The notes under the pieces: generated by a model
What the model was told of the DNA's origin: nothing
Databases searched by the model: none
What the model saw: the letters and a program-made list of their open reading frames with translations, nothing else
Assembly: GCF_022965805.1 (NCBI RefSeq)
Contig: NC_133108.1
Span: 42,478,051 to 42,542,050 of the forward strand
Length of the DNA: 64,000 nucleotides
Origin: Primulina eburnea
Taxonomy: Eukaryota > Streptophyta > Magnoliopsida > Lamiales > Gesneriaceae
Direction of reading: 5' to 3'
In this document: piece after piece, positions 11,182 through 24,400 of the stretch
How the letters are laid out: each line of letters begins with the position of its first letter
Position numbering within the stretch: the first letter of the stretch is position 1
Position numbers and translations under genes: made by a program

Positions 11182-11555
11182 AAGACTTCGTTGGATCCAC
11201 ATCAAACAGTGAACCCTGGCCTGTTTTTATCGCCTTTTCATTGTGTTGTAAAATATTAGTCGCTAAATAAAGAGAAGGCTAAGCTCTTTATTTGAAACTT
11301 GAAAGTCACGGACGATGATCAGAATTCAGAGCTTTTCTTTTACTTTTGTCCCTGGAAGATCAATCTTTTGTCTTGTGTGAAGTTTATCTATTCCCCGATA
11401 TATGTTTGTTTGGGCCTCTTCTTCCATTGATTCCATTGGTTTTGAAGTGGAGATGTTGGAGTCGGAACTCGGAAGGGGAGTTTGTGTTAGTTACGGGACA
11501 TTGGTTTTTTGGCTGGATCTCCTGCTTCATTGATGTGATGTTAGTTTTGTTATAG
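11182..11555 (+). other. Conserved 3' UTR of small-protein paralogue 2
   Basis: Matches the region after paralogue 1 in ordered blocks up to the TTGATGTGATGTTA motif, with small insertions and deletions. Confidence 0.5.
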
Positions 11556-13665
11556 AAATAATATGGTGTTTGTGATTGGCTTGAATTTTGCACTTTCTGT
11601 CTCTGATTTGTACACGTTAATGATGATTCGAATCTAGCTGATGTTTGCAAAATCTTGTCAAGATTAATGAGGTTGCATCACAGTTGTGACTCCGATCCAA
11701 ATAGGGCAGAGTAACCATGCAATCAAGTCGAGCTCGAATATTATATTGTTCCAGTTCGGTCCGAAAAAATTTGAAATACTTGAACTCTATTGAGCGATTC
11801 AAATGTTAATTTTCCAGTCCTAGCTTGACTCGATAACATATCGAGTCGCGAACTACTCAATCAGCTAACTATTCGAGCTCAATTCGATTACGAGCTCGGT
11901 AGCTTGACTTCTTTGTAGCCCTAAGACAGACCTATCAAAATTTGTAAACCTTTCCAAAGGAATTAAAAAACTAACTCGAATTAATGAAATTTAAATCCAC
12001 GAGTTTCAAATATCTTAAAATGTATTTTTTTTAGTTTAAAAAAAACAAAACCATAAACTTCAAATCTATCTTTTGCATTTTATATATTTTTTCATGTTAA
12101 TTAGGATGCATTTTAAGTTTACTCAAAAATGAAAAAAATTTAAATTCATTATAATCTGTAAATTAAGTCACGTATCAATTTAAATTTTCATTTATTGTTT
12201 CATTTTTAATAATAAAACTATAATTGAAATCCATGTTTTTCTAATTCTTCCCAAATGCAACCTAAAAGGTTTATATAGTCATCATTTTAGCTTTTAGGAA
12301 TGTTTTGTGTGCCGCCTCTACATAAGTCCTCTAAGAACGCTTCAAATGTGTGTTTGAAATACTATTTAAATTTCCTAATTTGATATGAAATTGATTTAAA
12401 ATCCACTTGAAATTTTACAATTTAAATTTCATAACTTGATATGAAATTGATTTGAAATCCACTCGAAACCTGTCAATCTAAGCGAAACAAGATATTTGAA
12501 ATTTATCAATCCAATCGAAACATCAAAAAATGGTTAGAATGATCTTGATCCAATCTTAATAGATGAGAGAGTGTGCCTAGCTTCTCAAATAAGTAAACTA
12601 ATATAGCGTAAGAACCGTCTTGATAATTATTTAATGTATTTCTTTTTAGCTATATGGTGAGAACATGGTAGACTTAAAATTTCAATATTCTTTGCCAAAT
12701 TTCAATAATCATTATTAACTATGGAATAAAAGTTGGAAGAAGGTTTATTTGCCAAATTTCAACAATCATTATTAGTATTATTATTATCATTAATTATGGA
12801 TTAAAAGTTGGAAGAAGGGGTAGATGAGATCTTACCTATGTGGGCACTACCCTCATTTCATTTCAACGGGTAAGGTCTTGTCACACATACAATTTCAAAA
12901 AAAAAAGTGGGTCATATATATGCATATGCAAATCTTGGTCATCCATCTTATCATGGGGGCAATGCTCACATAGGTATGATAAAATAAACCGAAGAGGGTT
13001 CTTAGTCAATTAATTAATCACTATGCACGAGGTCTTTAGTGCTCCTTTCAAATCCAAAGCTTCTTTGGGCGCAGGCTGATCATATATATGAAGTGAAATG
13101 TAATATATTGAATTAATATGCCTTTAGCACAAGTATTCGAGTATGTCCATATTTTTACTGATGAAATAAAACTTCAGCACAACATAAATATTATTGATTT
13201 CTGGCAAATATGTGAATATCATCTTTTATTAAACGGCTCATCAGTTAAGAACATGTATATAATATTTAGAATTATAATCAACATACATATTTCATGAGAC
13301 ATTATCAAACATCGAACGACCATTTCTTTTTTACGTAATTAGCCATCTACTTTTATCTATGTGCAAAAATGTAGACAAAAATTTGTGTGAAACGGTCTCA
13401 CGGGTCGTATTTTATGAGACATATCTTTTATTTGGGTCATTAATGAAAAATATTATTTTTTGCTAAGAGTATTATTTTTTATTGTGAATATCGGTAGGGT
13501 TGACCCGTTTCACAGGAGACCTACTCAAATGGATATATGTGGGTTTACAAAGTTTATCTTGTCAATATGATTTGTAGACTATCAAAAAGAGCTACGGCAG
13601 GTTCGGAAAGTAAAAGTGTTATGTTTGAATCAATGAACTTGAGATATTCTTTTGCCCGAAAATAG
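11556..13665. other. AT-rich intergenic DNA
   Basis: No gene seen. The stretch near 11715-11900 is rich in GAGCTCGA-type repeats. A 34-bp motif (near-identical TTTGCCAAATTTCAAYAATCATTATTA) occurs twice around 12690-12780. A MITE lies at 13375. Confidence 0.5.
13375..13527 (+). mobile_element. GTGAGAC foldback MITE
   Basis: Forward copy with a short deletion in the right half (the inner GTTTCACAG joins directly to GAGACCTACTC). Confidence 0.8.
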
Positions 13666-13803
13666 ACCAAATTGAAGGAAAGAACATCTACATCAAAATG
13701 GAGATCTACACCAAAATGGAGATCGGGACCTCGTGGGAAAAATACGCACTGCAATGCATGTGGAATTCTTTACAGGACCGGAAAGATCCCGGAATATCAA
13801 CCA
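13666..13803 (+). pseudogene. GATA-type zinc finger fragment
   Basis: The frame reads TPKWRSGPRGKNTHCNACGI followed by YRTGKIPEYQPFDPS. This is the second half of a plant GATA finger (TPxWRxGPxGxxxLCNACG, then Y/F-R-x-G and PEYxP). The first CxxC pair is absent: in its place a 17-bp unit coding for S-K-W-R-S is repeated, giving SKWRSTPKWRS. An in-frame TAG lies just upstream (13663-13665) and there is no ATG. One exon of a GATA gene with lost neighbours, or a captured fragment. It cannot form a complete Zn site as seen, so I call it a pseudogene. Confidence 0.6.
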
Positions 13804-14067
13804 TTTGATCCATCTAAGCAATCCAACTCCGACATGTTGGTCTCACGTGCAGTTATTTGAGATAATAAATATGAAAATAAAGAATAAAATGGACATCGAG
13901 ATTTACGTTGAACAACCCCTAAAAATTATTAAGGTAAAAGACCACGGGCAAAACGAAAAGATTTCCACTATAATATTTTATGGTGTACAACTTCACTTAC
14001 TATATTTCAAAAAGAACACACTCTTTTAATACATGAAAACAAAACATCTCACAAATATTATAAAAAT

Positions 14068-14250
14068 AAGTACTCAAATGCTATTGAGAAAACTCGAGAA
14101 AAAAATATTTCAGAACGAAGAGAGTGAGCTATATAAGTACTCAAATGCTATAGAGAAAACTTGAAAAAAAATATTTCAGAATAAAGAGAGTGAGCTCCAT
14201 AAGTACTCATATGCTATAAAGAAAACTCGAAAAAAAGATATTTCAGTGAA
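14068..14250. repeat. 66-67-bp tandem repeat, nearly three units
   Basis: Units start AAGTACTCAAATGCTAT at 14068, 14135 and 14201. The third is partial. Units differ at a few sites only. AT-rich, non-coding. Confidence 0.85.
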
Positions 14251-14681
14251 TGCTTTATAGTTTCTTACATAGGGTTTTCAAATATTTTTTTAATAGAATT
14301 TTTATTTTTATATTATTATATGTTTCCAAATTTAATAATTATTATATAAGTTGTACCAGTTTAATTTTTAAATATTTCGTAACATAAAAAGCCCAATTCC
14401 TCAGTGTTTTGGGCCTAAACACCAGAGAAATCGCTCTCGACTCTTGAGGTTGACCCAACCCCACTCACTTACAGTGGGATCACTGTACTCGAAAATTGTT
14501 GAATTCCAACTTTTCGTGCAATTTCTGGCGGCGACGTCTCTACGGATCGCCCGAATTCTCAAATCATCATCTGCAGATATGTATCTGTGTACACTAGCAA
14601 GTGTATGTGTTAGCTGAAGTTGGTGAATCCGCTGATCGTTTGTTTACTCGGGAGATTTGATTGAGTTGAATACATAGAGAG

Positions 14682-17600
14682 ATGAATCTCAGCCAGGGGG
14701 CGGTGCACCCTGTGGAGGCGCCGCAGCCGCAGACGGAGGGTGCAGCTAACGTGCCTCATCACCGTGCGAGGATGAAGGATCTCCAAGGCATGCCGGGGAC
14801 AGTGGGGGGCCTTGTTTTGCGTGTTTCTCAGCTTTTGTCTGCAGTTGTAGCACTTTCGGTCATGGCCACTACGAGTGACTTCTCTTCTGCCTCGGCGTTC
14901 TGGTAATTCGTCCCCATCTTGTTTACTTTAGTTGTTTCTTCCTAAAGTTCAATCTTTGGAAATTCGGGTTTGATGCTTTTGTTGGTATTGTGCGCATGTA
15001 AATTGTAATTGAGATGCATTGTTAGAAATCAATATGGATGTTGCCATGTTGGTGGTTATAGTATCTGTATCTGCAACGGATAGTAAATGTGAGTTCCAGA
15101 AAATGTAGCTGAATTCGCTAGACTGCCATTCTTTGAAATGTTGCTTATTGGTTTGTAAAAAGGAAAAATTCAATGGATCTCTGCGTTATGAAATTCGTGG
15201 CCATTAGCTGTACTTGTTGCTTGGATGGTGCTTCTAAAGGACGTCATGCTGTTATTGTTTTTGCAAAATATGATTGGAAAGGTGTAAACTTGTTGGATGT
15301 TGGATATTGAATCTATGTGATGTGAGCTTTTCAGCAAAATATTGTAGATACAATCAGAAAGAAGTAAGCAACAGTCATACACTCCCAAGAAAATCTTCCT
15401 TTACCTCATTGATCAAATAAAGTATGTTGGTTTTGATACTGAATCCACTTCCCTTCTGCCTTGGTTTTACTATTTTGCAGCTACCTCGTTGCTGCTGTTG
15501 GTTTGCAGAGCACGTGGATCTTTGTATTAGCAATTGTTGATGCCTATGCACTTCTTGCTGGACGCCGATTACAGAATTCCCGAATTTTGAGTTTATTTGC
15601 AGTTGGAGATGGTGTAAGTAGTCGGCAAGCATTTCTGAAATCAAATGTTAATGCAGCATTCTTATGGTAGTGGTGGCAGACTTGTTACTTGTTTAATTCT
15701 CATTTATTAGTAGAGTTCTGACCATATGCACTTGTTGGAGTCTTCTTCTAAAGCACATTTAAATACTGGCACTCATGAATCTTTATAGATCAAACTTTAA
15801 TGTTTTATTGGGGATGCCTGGTTGTATTATATTTCTTAAAATCTAGGTAAAAACTTGGGCAATGTCTAGTTTTGTTTTCTAAAAAACATTAACATCTAAA
15901 AATAAAAATGACACGACTTTTTCATCTTCGTTTCCTCTTCTTTTTTTGAGGTCAGTCTTCGTTTCCTCTTCTGAAACCTCATTTTCACATATTCCAACAT
16001 GATCGTTACTTTTAATTTAAACTCCCCGTAATAAACCGATATTGTTATATTATATTACAATATAATATTGTATATTTCTTAAAATAAAACCTCTGAAAAC
16101 ACCGGGAACAAAACTAATCATTTCTTATGATTTTTTGTAGTTTTATTGAGATGGAAATGTGGAGCTAATAATTTATGTTGGTTTGTTTCGTGCTAGGGGA
16201 GTTGCATTCAGGATAGATTTATAGCTGAGATGTCAGGTGACACTGCCCCACCTTAAATTTTCAAAATATGTCATTATGAGTATGAGGGCGTGGTGATTTG
16301 ATTGGTCAAGCTTTGTGACGATTAGTTTCTCCGCTAATTAACTTCGATAACAAATTTATTTAGTTGGCCCTTCCAAAAGACTTGTTGATTCTAGCATAGA
16401 CATGCTAGGATTTTGAATAAAGATATTGGTGTCACATCTGTAGGTATATGAAACATCTGAGTGATTCTTATGATGAGTAAATTACATTTGACTAGAGATG
16501 GACAGATGATTCCAGAAGAATTAGAATAACTTTGCACCATTTTTCTTGTGTGTGTAATTGGCATTCACATTCAATTTACTTCTACACGCACAAAATCAAC
16601 CTAAGTGGTCGAAAAGTTGGAAAAATTGAATTAGCATATGCATTTTTTTGTTCTGAAGTAAAGTACATAATGGGTCATCGGTTTCCATTCTGTAAAACTG
16701 TTGATGTCTCCCACATGTAGCTGTTTGAAATAACCACCCATAAAAAACATAGCTGTTAAAGATAACATCTTCGGAAATGAGTAGTTAATGTGCAATTTAT
16801 GAAAAATGTAGAATATTCTAGATGATTTAGGCATATTCCATCATAGTTGTTGGATGTGCATGATTAGAAATTTGCCGATCTAGCAGTAATTGTGAACCTA
16901 GACATCGAACAGAATGGAATGGGGGTTATTGATCAGGATAAGTTATTTTAGTTATAACTTCTGAGCATCCCTGTGATTAATGAGAATGGAAAAAGAGTGT
17001 CCATTTAACCTCAATTCAGTTCAAGAGAACTTTTTGTTGGTTTAAGTATTGACACAGGACGCCCATTATCATGGTTCACAAAAATAGAGATCAGAAATAT
17101 TGTAATAATTTATAAATAGCTTTTCGAAACCTCGGAAACATGTCGGAGAAGAAATTAACAAACTGTTGTAAAGGATTATCTATATGGCACTATGGGATTA
17201 AGTTGGGGAAAATTAGATGAAGTGAAGAAAATTATCATGGTGATTTCATTCTTTGGACTGCATGTTTGAGCGAAAATTTCATGGCAAATAAGTGATTATG
17301 TGCATTCGAAAGTGATGGCATGATCTTGATTGGTTATGTTGACATACCTATAACATTCTCTCTATTCTGATAATTATGTATAGCTTATTTTTTCTGTGAT
17401 GTGTTGGTTTTATGCAATGACTTTCTTCACCTTGGTTCTCACTGCTTTTGTATTAGTCGCTCAGATTTAGGTACAAGTATGACGCTTTATGGATTAATGA
17501 GAGACCTACAAACTAGTTCGTTTAATCGGATTATTTCTGTTGGCTCCTGCAGATAACTTCGTCCGTCACATTTGCTTCAGCCTGTGCATCTGCTGGAGTC

Positions 17601-17744
17601 ACTGTTCTAATCAGCAACGACCTTGGGGCCTGTCGTAAGAATCATTGTGCAGAATTTGAAACTGCTACAGCTATGGCATTCCTTAGCTGGTTTGGTGCAT
17701 TACCGTCTTTTTTGTTAAATTTCTGGTCGTTAGCATCAAAATGA
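14682..17744 (+). CDS. CASP-like protein, subfamily 5 (three exons, 181 aa)
   Basis: CASPs and CASP-like proteins are four-span plasma-membrane proteins; CASPs form the Casparian-strip membrane scaffold, while subfamily 5 members have no settled role. Coding exons are 14682-14902, 15481-15613 and 17553-17744, with TG|GTAATT, GCAG|C, GGT|GTAAGT and GCAG|ATA sites and consistent phases. Predicted membrane spans are near residues 41-62, 72-100, 118-139 and 156-178. Family marks are TSDF before the first loop, the Arg/Asp-bearing spans (AIVDAYALL), VGDG, then [15 protein letters not shown] and a loop with two Cys (GACRKNHC), ending [13 protein letters not shown] and [14 protein letters not shown]. 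Length fits subfamily 5. Intron 2 is 1.9 kb. The gene converges tail to tail with the REVOLUTA gene. Confidence 0.9.
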
Positions 17745-18441
17745 CTCGTATTATTTTGAGTTTTTATGGTTTCCTGTAATCCTTTTGTGCTCGTTGATTT
17801 ATTACATAACTCAGAAATTGGGGCGGACAGGTGTAAATACATATAATGCCAGTTGCAGATTACGTGCGCCGGGTTGTTATTTGGGAGCTTTTTTATTAAA
17901 CATTCTTGCAACCACGAGATGCTTTGTAGTTATTTCTTGTCAAATCGTGTATGAATATTTCAATATGCACGGTGCCACAAATTTGGATGAGTAGTAGTTC
18001 GAATAAAGAGATTCAAACTTGCTCATTGACTTGACACAAGTTTATAATAATTACTACTTTAATATCTTATAATAGTATTAAACTGATAAAACATAATCTC
18101 CTTAATTAAACATAAATTATGGATTTAATAAAAACTTCGAAACGATGTCCCAAAAAAATTAACGCAGGCATAATTAAAAAACAGGTAAATTCTAAGGCGC
18201 GAAATTTCATCGATAGCTCTAGAGATCGGACCACTGGAATTTACACTGGAACAAAAATTTCCAAAGCATTCGAAACATTAGAAATTCGTTGTCACAAAAA
18301 ATGCAAACCAGCCCCCATTAGTTTCCACACATTAAAAAACTTGATCTTCCACACATTCCATATCTTGTCCTCCCGAAATCGGAATATTTCATCCGAAGTA
18401 CGTATTCGGCCACCACTGACAGGAAGCGACTGAATCATCGA
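17745..18441. other. Intergenic space between convergent genes
   Basis: Contains the 3' UTRs of the CASP-like gene (+) and the HD-ZIP III gene (-). AT-rich, no further gene. Poly(A) signals could not be fixed. Confidence 0.5.
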
Positions 18442-21400
18442 TCACATGAAGGACCAATTCACGAAAGAGAGAGCTAGGCAGTGAACATTGTTTTCTTCTT
18501 CCTCGACAACTTTCCATATGATTGCTTGATCAAACGATGCATGACGTCCCATAGTCGACATGCAGATACCAGCAGGCAAGTATGCGTATCCCTGCAGATT
18601 ATACAGATATTGAGGCAAAAAATCGCAAGAAACTTGATGTGAGGCTTCTGAGTATGATCTGACAAGCAATTTTCAAACCATTTTCATATACAATGATAAA
18701 TATGAAGGTGAGTACAGCACAATCAAAATACCTGTTGCGTAATCTTAGAAAATTCGGAAAACAATGCCTGGCGACCAGAGTCATTGAAGATCTTGTCCAG
18801 TGTGACATCTTGCAAAGCAACCAGAGTGGTCTCCAGCATGTCTAGTCCTGCCTGGTTAGCAAATATAAACACTGGAAGAGCCTGCTAATGCAGAAAAGGA
18901 GATGATAGTTAATAAAAATATTTGAATGATCTGTTTAAAGACCGGTACAAAATGGGACGATAAGCGAGTAGGCAGTGTAAAGCATTGAAAGAGACAATTG
19001 GCTTTCATTGCATGTTCAACGACCACAGAGACAAAAAGGTTCAGAGTCATGACTACCTTCAATGAGCAACATAAAATGGCATCTTGGTGAAGCCAAAGTG
19101 TCTTTAGTACTGATTCACGATTAATGGAGTCCTCTTTCAACAAATCGGCCCCTACATAGTACCTAAAAAGATGAAAAATACCAAGAAATTTATTACCTAC
19201 AGAAAAAAGAGATTCTTTTATTTATTTTTTTGTCTGAATGCACATATTGGTACCTATAGCTCTGGCAGATCCAACAGGCAAGTGCTAGAGCTTCAGGAGA
19301 GCTAGAAGATAGCTTTGGCCTGACTGTAGGACTCAATCCTGATGGAGATATGGCCATGGCAACCCTCTGCACAGACGAAATCACGCTGCGAAGGTATTGG
19401 CGTGCCATATTTGCAACATTGACCTGCAAATTGCTCTCGAATGGGAATTGGAAAGCAATGGTCAACACTGACCGTGCATTGTACGATGATGCAGCATTTT
19501 CGGCAACACGGCTTGTAGCAGGTCCAACACCGAGATTAGAAGTCAAATTGAGAGTTTTGTGAGAAGTCGATGCATCCTATAATCACAGGATCGAAATAAC
19601 AATTAACAAGCTAGCATAAAGGAAATGCTGTGAATTGTCAACGGATGTTAGCTACAAATTGTAGGGATTAGTTCCTCGAAAACTTTTTCCATCACCGAAA
19701 ATACTACCAAATATACATCAGTGTTTGATCAACAAATATAAGTACACATCACAGCGTCCGATAAAATCTTATGAAATATATTCTCATATATCCCAACATG
19801 ATTATTACTCATATTTCAATTTTTCATCATTTCCCAAAAATTATATATTATCATAATTTACCCAACTCATATTAAACTTCAAATTTTGAATACCCCACAT
19901 ATAAACATACACTAAAATATGTACGATTTGAAATTGCTAGACTAACACATCTTACATGACTTGACCACCTATCAATGAAAATATATGTTTTCGAAAACCA
20001 AATCATGATGGATTTCATTCTCCCATTCAATCTTAAAATACACCTTACATAAAATGCACATCTGAAAGCTGAAAATGAAAACAAACATTACCAGGATGTC
20101 ACACACACGTACCTACTTATCAACGATGATTATTGGCATATTAATCTTTACCCGTTTATCAAGGGTTATAATTGCATCTGAACATAAATAAATAGATGGA
20201 AGACGTTTTAACTCAACTGGTTTTGGATCGAGTGGAATTATGCGAAAACCAGAAGGCAACAATGATGCATCATCCGGAAACATCTCATCAATCAGAGCAA
20301 AAACGAGCTCAGAGCAGGCTCCCACTGCATTCTCATCAACTCCACTGCATATCTGTGGATAAGGATCAATTTGCAAAGGATGTTATTTTCTGTTTTGATC
20401 ATCCAAAAAGTTTGGAAATATCTTCGGATCAGAAGAAAAAGGCAGCAATTACCTGAAGAAGATGAATATCCCTGGACAAAAATGCATCTTCATGGGTAAA
20501 GGAGTGTCCTTCCAATCGAACAACTTCAAGCATCTTGAACACAAAAGGCAAACACATGCAGGTTAGAAAAAAAATGGCTGTGATGTTCATTGAAATCCAA
20601 CATAAAACTGGAGCTCTGAAAATTACATGATACTTTATAATTAAAACTAACACTGAAATGGAGTTAATCATGAATAAAGGTTGAAAAGCACTCGCCTCTT
20701 CCTGTTCAATTGTGTGACCAAGTGGCATGATTATTTGGCTTCCATTGAATCGTGTAGGCCTCATTCCTGGATATGCGTATGTGCTTGCTTTCAAAGAGGC
20801 AGCAGTATAGGCGTCCATGTTAAAGTCTGCCCATTCTGACCGGTGCTCCCTCAAAAACCGAACCAGAACTGCAGGTGGGACATTCTAACAAGATAAAGGG
20901 CAAAAATTAGTTAAACATATAAATCACATTATAAAAAAAGTAAGATATACAAACAAGAGTAAAAAAGTCAGAATTGCCACTCCTTTAGTAGCATAAAAAT
21001 ACAACCTGAAGTAGCATAGATGCTTTTACACAAAGAACGCCTCCGGTAAAAGAAAGAGTATTCGAATCGCTGTTCAGATTTTTGGACTGACATATTGCAA
21101 CCACTACATCTTCAGCACCGTCACCGTTTAAAAACGACCAACCATCTTCATTGAACATATTAATCGCATCATTAAAGCCTCTGCGTAGTAGAACACACAA
21201 TTATAGACAACCCCATATTCTTATTACAGTATCACATGCATAAAACTGAGCGGCACCAATTGTTTGGATCCAGTTGGAATGTTTTCGTGAAAGAGTTTTG
21301 CCAAAATTGTTAAATACAAAGTTTGATCCTATAGGACAAGCAGTTTCAAAATGATATCATAACTAGGTCGCAGGATCAAGATCCTATGAGCACAGAACCC

Positions 21401-24400
21401 ACATGTTCCATTAAGTTAATGTTAAGTAGCCCTTGTTGCCTCGTGCTCAACAAATTTGCATTCATACACAACCGAGCTTATGATCCCCTAATCCCCGACT
21501 TACATGTGCGGAGGCATGTTAAACATAAAACTATTAACATTTTGCCTTCTAATGAAAGCTCGATTTTTAAAATAAAAAGTTAGTATAGAAAGAAATAAAA
21601 AATGCTGTACGAAAGATGTATGAGGAGATATCTAATCATGTAAGAAATTGTCCACATAGTGGTTTTACAACATAATATAAAATAATTTTAATGATCAAGG
21701 ATTTCTAAAAGTAATGAAAAGTGTTGCGAAATTTGGTAGTGCAACAAAATATGGTTTGGAACTTTGGAGGAAAAGTATTTAATGAAATGATAATTTCTTC
21801 TGTTTCTCTATTTTATTATGAACAGCAGCTTCCAGGAATGGAATGGAAACAATTCGGCGCCAAAATGCTAAAACCAGGGCAGTAAATAAGAAATATAAAG
21901 GAAGTACCTGCTTAACCTCTGGCTGAAAGTGCGGAGAACAGCTGGTTGCCTCCCAAGACTAACCATAGCCTCACCACCACTTGTCTCCTGGGCTATCTGC
22001 CGAATATACTTCAATGCCTGACAAATTAATAGTTAAACAAAAAACTTAATGGCGAGTCCTCCATCAAACCAGATTTTTTTTTTTAAGTGCAATGGGGGTG
22101 GGAGTAAATGCTTTAGGTGGATTCAAACCTGTGTCTCTCCCCTACTCCATAGGGAGAGGTTTAAGCCAATACACTACAAGAATGTTGGCACAAAACCATA
22201 TTTCTGAACCAAAAGAATATTCGAATAAATTCATTCATACTGTACTCACCGCAATTGTCATTTTCTGAGCTAGAACTTTAGATGATTCATAAAGAGGTCG
22301 GAGCACCTCAGGCACACTCCATGCCTGGAAAATGGTGTGAAATGCCAACCAAGTTTAGGTTAATAAATAGATAAGTGTACCTCATTAAGCAAGGATATAA
22401 CCTTTAGATCAAGGTGATCTACAATGTGAATGATCGATCCTCCACCTTCACATGGCCGGATCAAATATCCAGATGGAAGCATTTCAGCTCTTACAAACTG
22501 TGATGCAACAGATGCGTTAGGAGAAGCCCCAGTTCCAGAAAGTGACCTCTCACATACCTTCAAGGATGAAAATTGAAGAAATCTTAAAACCACAAGCCCG
22601 TATCACTAAATCGGCACAGCTTCGGGCTACATCGAACTTCAAGAAATTTTGTATGAGAAAACTACATTTTCATGGAAATCGAACGTAAATATATAAAGTA
22701 AATAACCAATTTCAGGGGGGGGGAGGGAAGGTAACAGTGATGCTTTCCTGGGTACAACATCGCACGCCCTTGTGCCTAAAACTCAAGCATAAATGGGGGA
22801 CCTAGTCAAAGATAATCTTTAAGCCATCATACAATTCAAAAGAGTTCGTACACACTGTTGCTCAGTCCTCCAGTTTGTATCAAGAGAAGGTCGCAAAATC
22901 ACAAGTTTGTTTTTCAGTAGAAGCAACATGTTGGGGTGTTAATTGTTACTGGACCTAGACATTAGTTGTATCGCGTAACAAGGACTACTACACAATGTAA
23001 ATTATTTATATTTATACTCAATATTACAGCTAGCTATAGCTCACGTGCCCTTAATGACTGGTATTCAGGCCAATAAAAGATTTAATTCTAAATTTTGGAG
23101 TAATTCCAAGCACTACGGTCCCATATTCCAGATAAAAGTCATAATTATGTACAAACTCATAGGAATAATTTCAACAAGGTCCACAGCAAAAAAAAACATG
23201 TCAAAGACTGAATTACTCATTCAAAGTCATGTCGTGTTAGTAGGCGAATATGTCTGAAAGTAATGTAATGAAAAGAATATTATTCAAAGAAACGCATACC
23301 ACAAGACTGCCATTTTCCAATGTGGTTGTGTATCTAAGAGTCCAAAAATCACGAGCCGGAGCTAGAGTAGTCAGAGAATAGGTCTGAAAGTAATGTAGAT
23401 CATTTAGTTATCCGACACAAACCTGACCAATGAACATATAAGAATGACAAAATCACACTATTCACCTGTGTATACAAGAGCTCAATGGTTCCTCCATTTC
23501 CTGCAGGAAACACCGTAAAAACCTCAAGCCCTCGACAATCTCGTAACCAAGATGGACGATCTTTAAGGATCTCCATAATCTGTAAGCTTCGAAGGTCAAG
23601 AAGAGAACTGAAGTTCTCCGATAAAATAAAAACACGCACTAAAAAGTCTAATAGAAAATACGACTAAAGCTATCTTGTCTACTAACCTTTATAGGTTCTA
23701 AATTGACAAGACCACAGGCTCGAGCAGCCACTCCACTACAATTACGTGAAATGGCAAAGATCCCAACTGAATCCGGACCAGGCTGACAAAAAGATATATA
23801 GTTGCAAATGAAGCTTTTAACTTGCACCTAAAAACTACCATATGGATTGTGGAACACACAATTCAATGAATTGTAGCTGAATTATTTCAACTTAGATAGG
23901 ATCAGACCTTCATCCCAGGCATCTGAACCCAATCGACAGCAGTTCCAGTAGCCTTTGAAAGGAACTCTGCCAAGGTGTCTTCCGCAATAGAAAGGAGTCT
24001 GCCAAAAAGCACACACAAATGCTTAAGAAACACAACACACAAGAATTGCAAATATGTCCCTCTACACATCCAAACATACATGGATATAATAAAAAGCACA
24101 AAGAATAAAATTAGGTACCCAGCAGGGTTATTAGCATCTTTGAGAGGATGCTGGGGTTTATCACCAGCGGACTCAGAACTTGCATCTGTGGTCACCATGG
24201 ATGACTGCATCGCGTAAGTAAAAGAATCACATACAGCAAACTGAAGATGATGTGAACATGTTGAGAACTACAACAAAGGGATTCATCGAACACAAAAATT
24301 TGAACACCATGTAACTGACTGAATCTGAAGACTTACTCTGTCATATTTGGGACAAAGTACATTTTTGTTCAGGTACATGCACTACTTTCAACTCCACATA

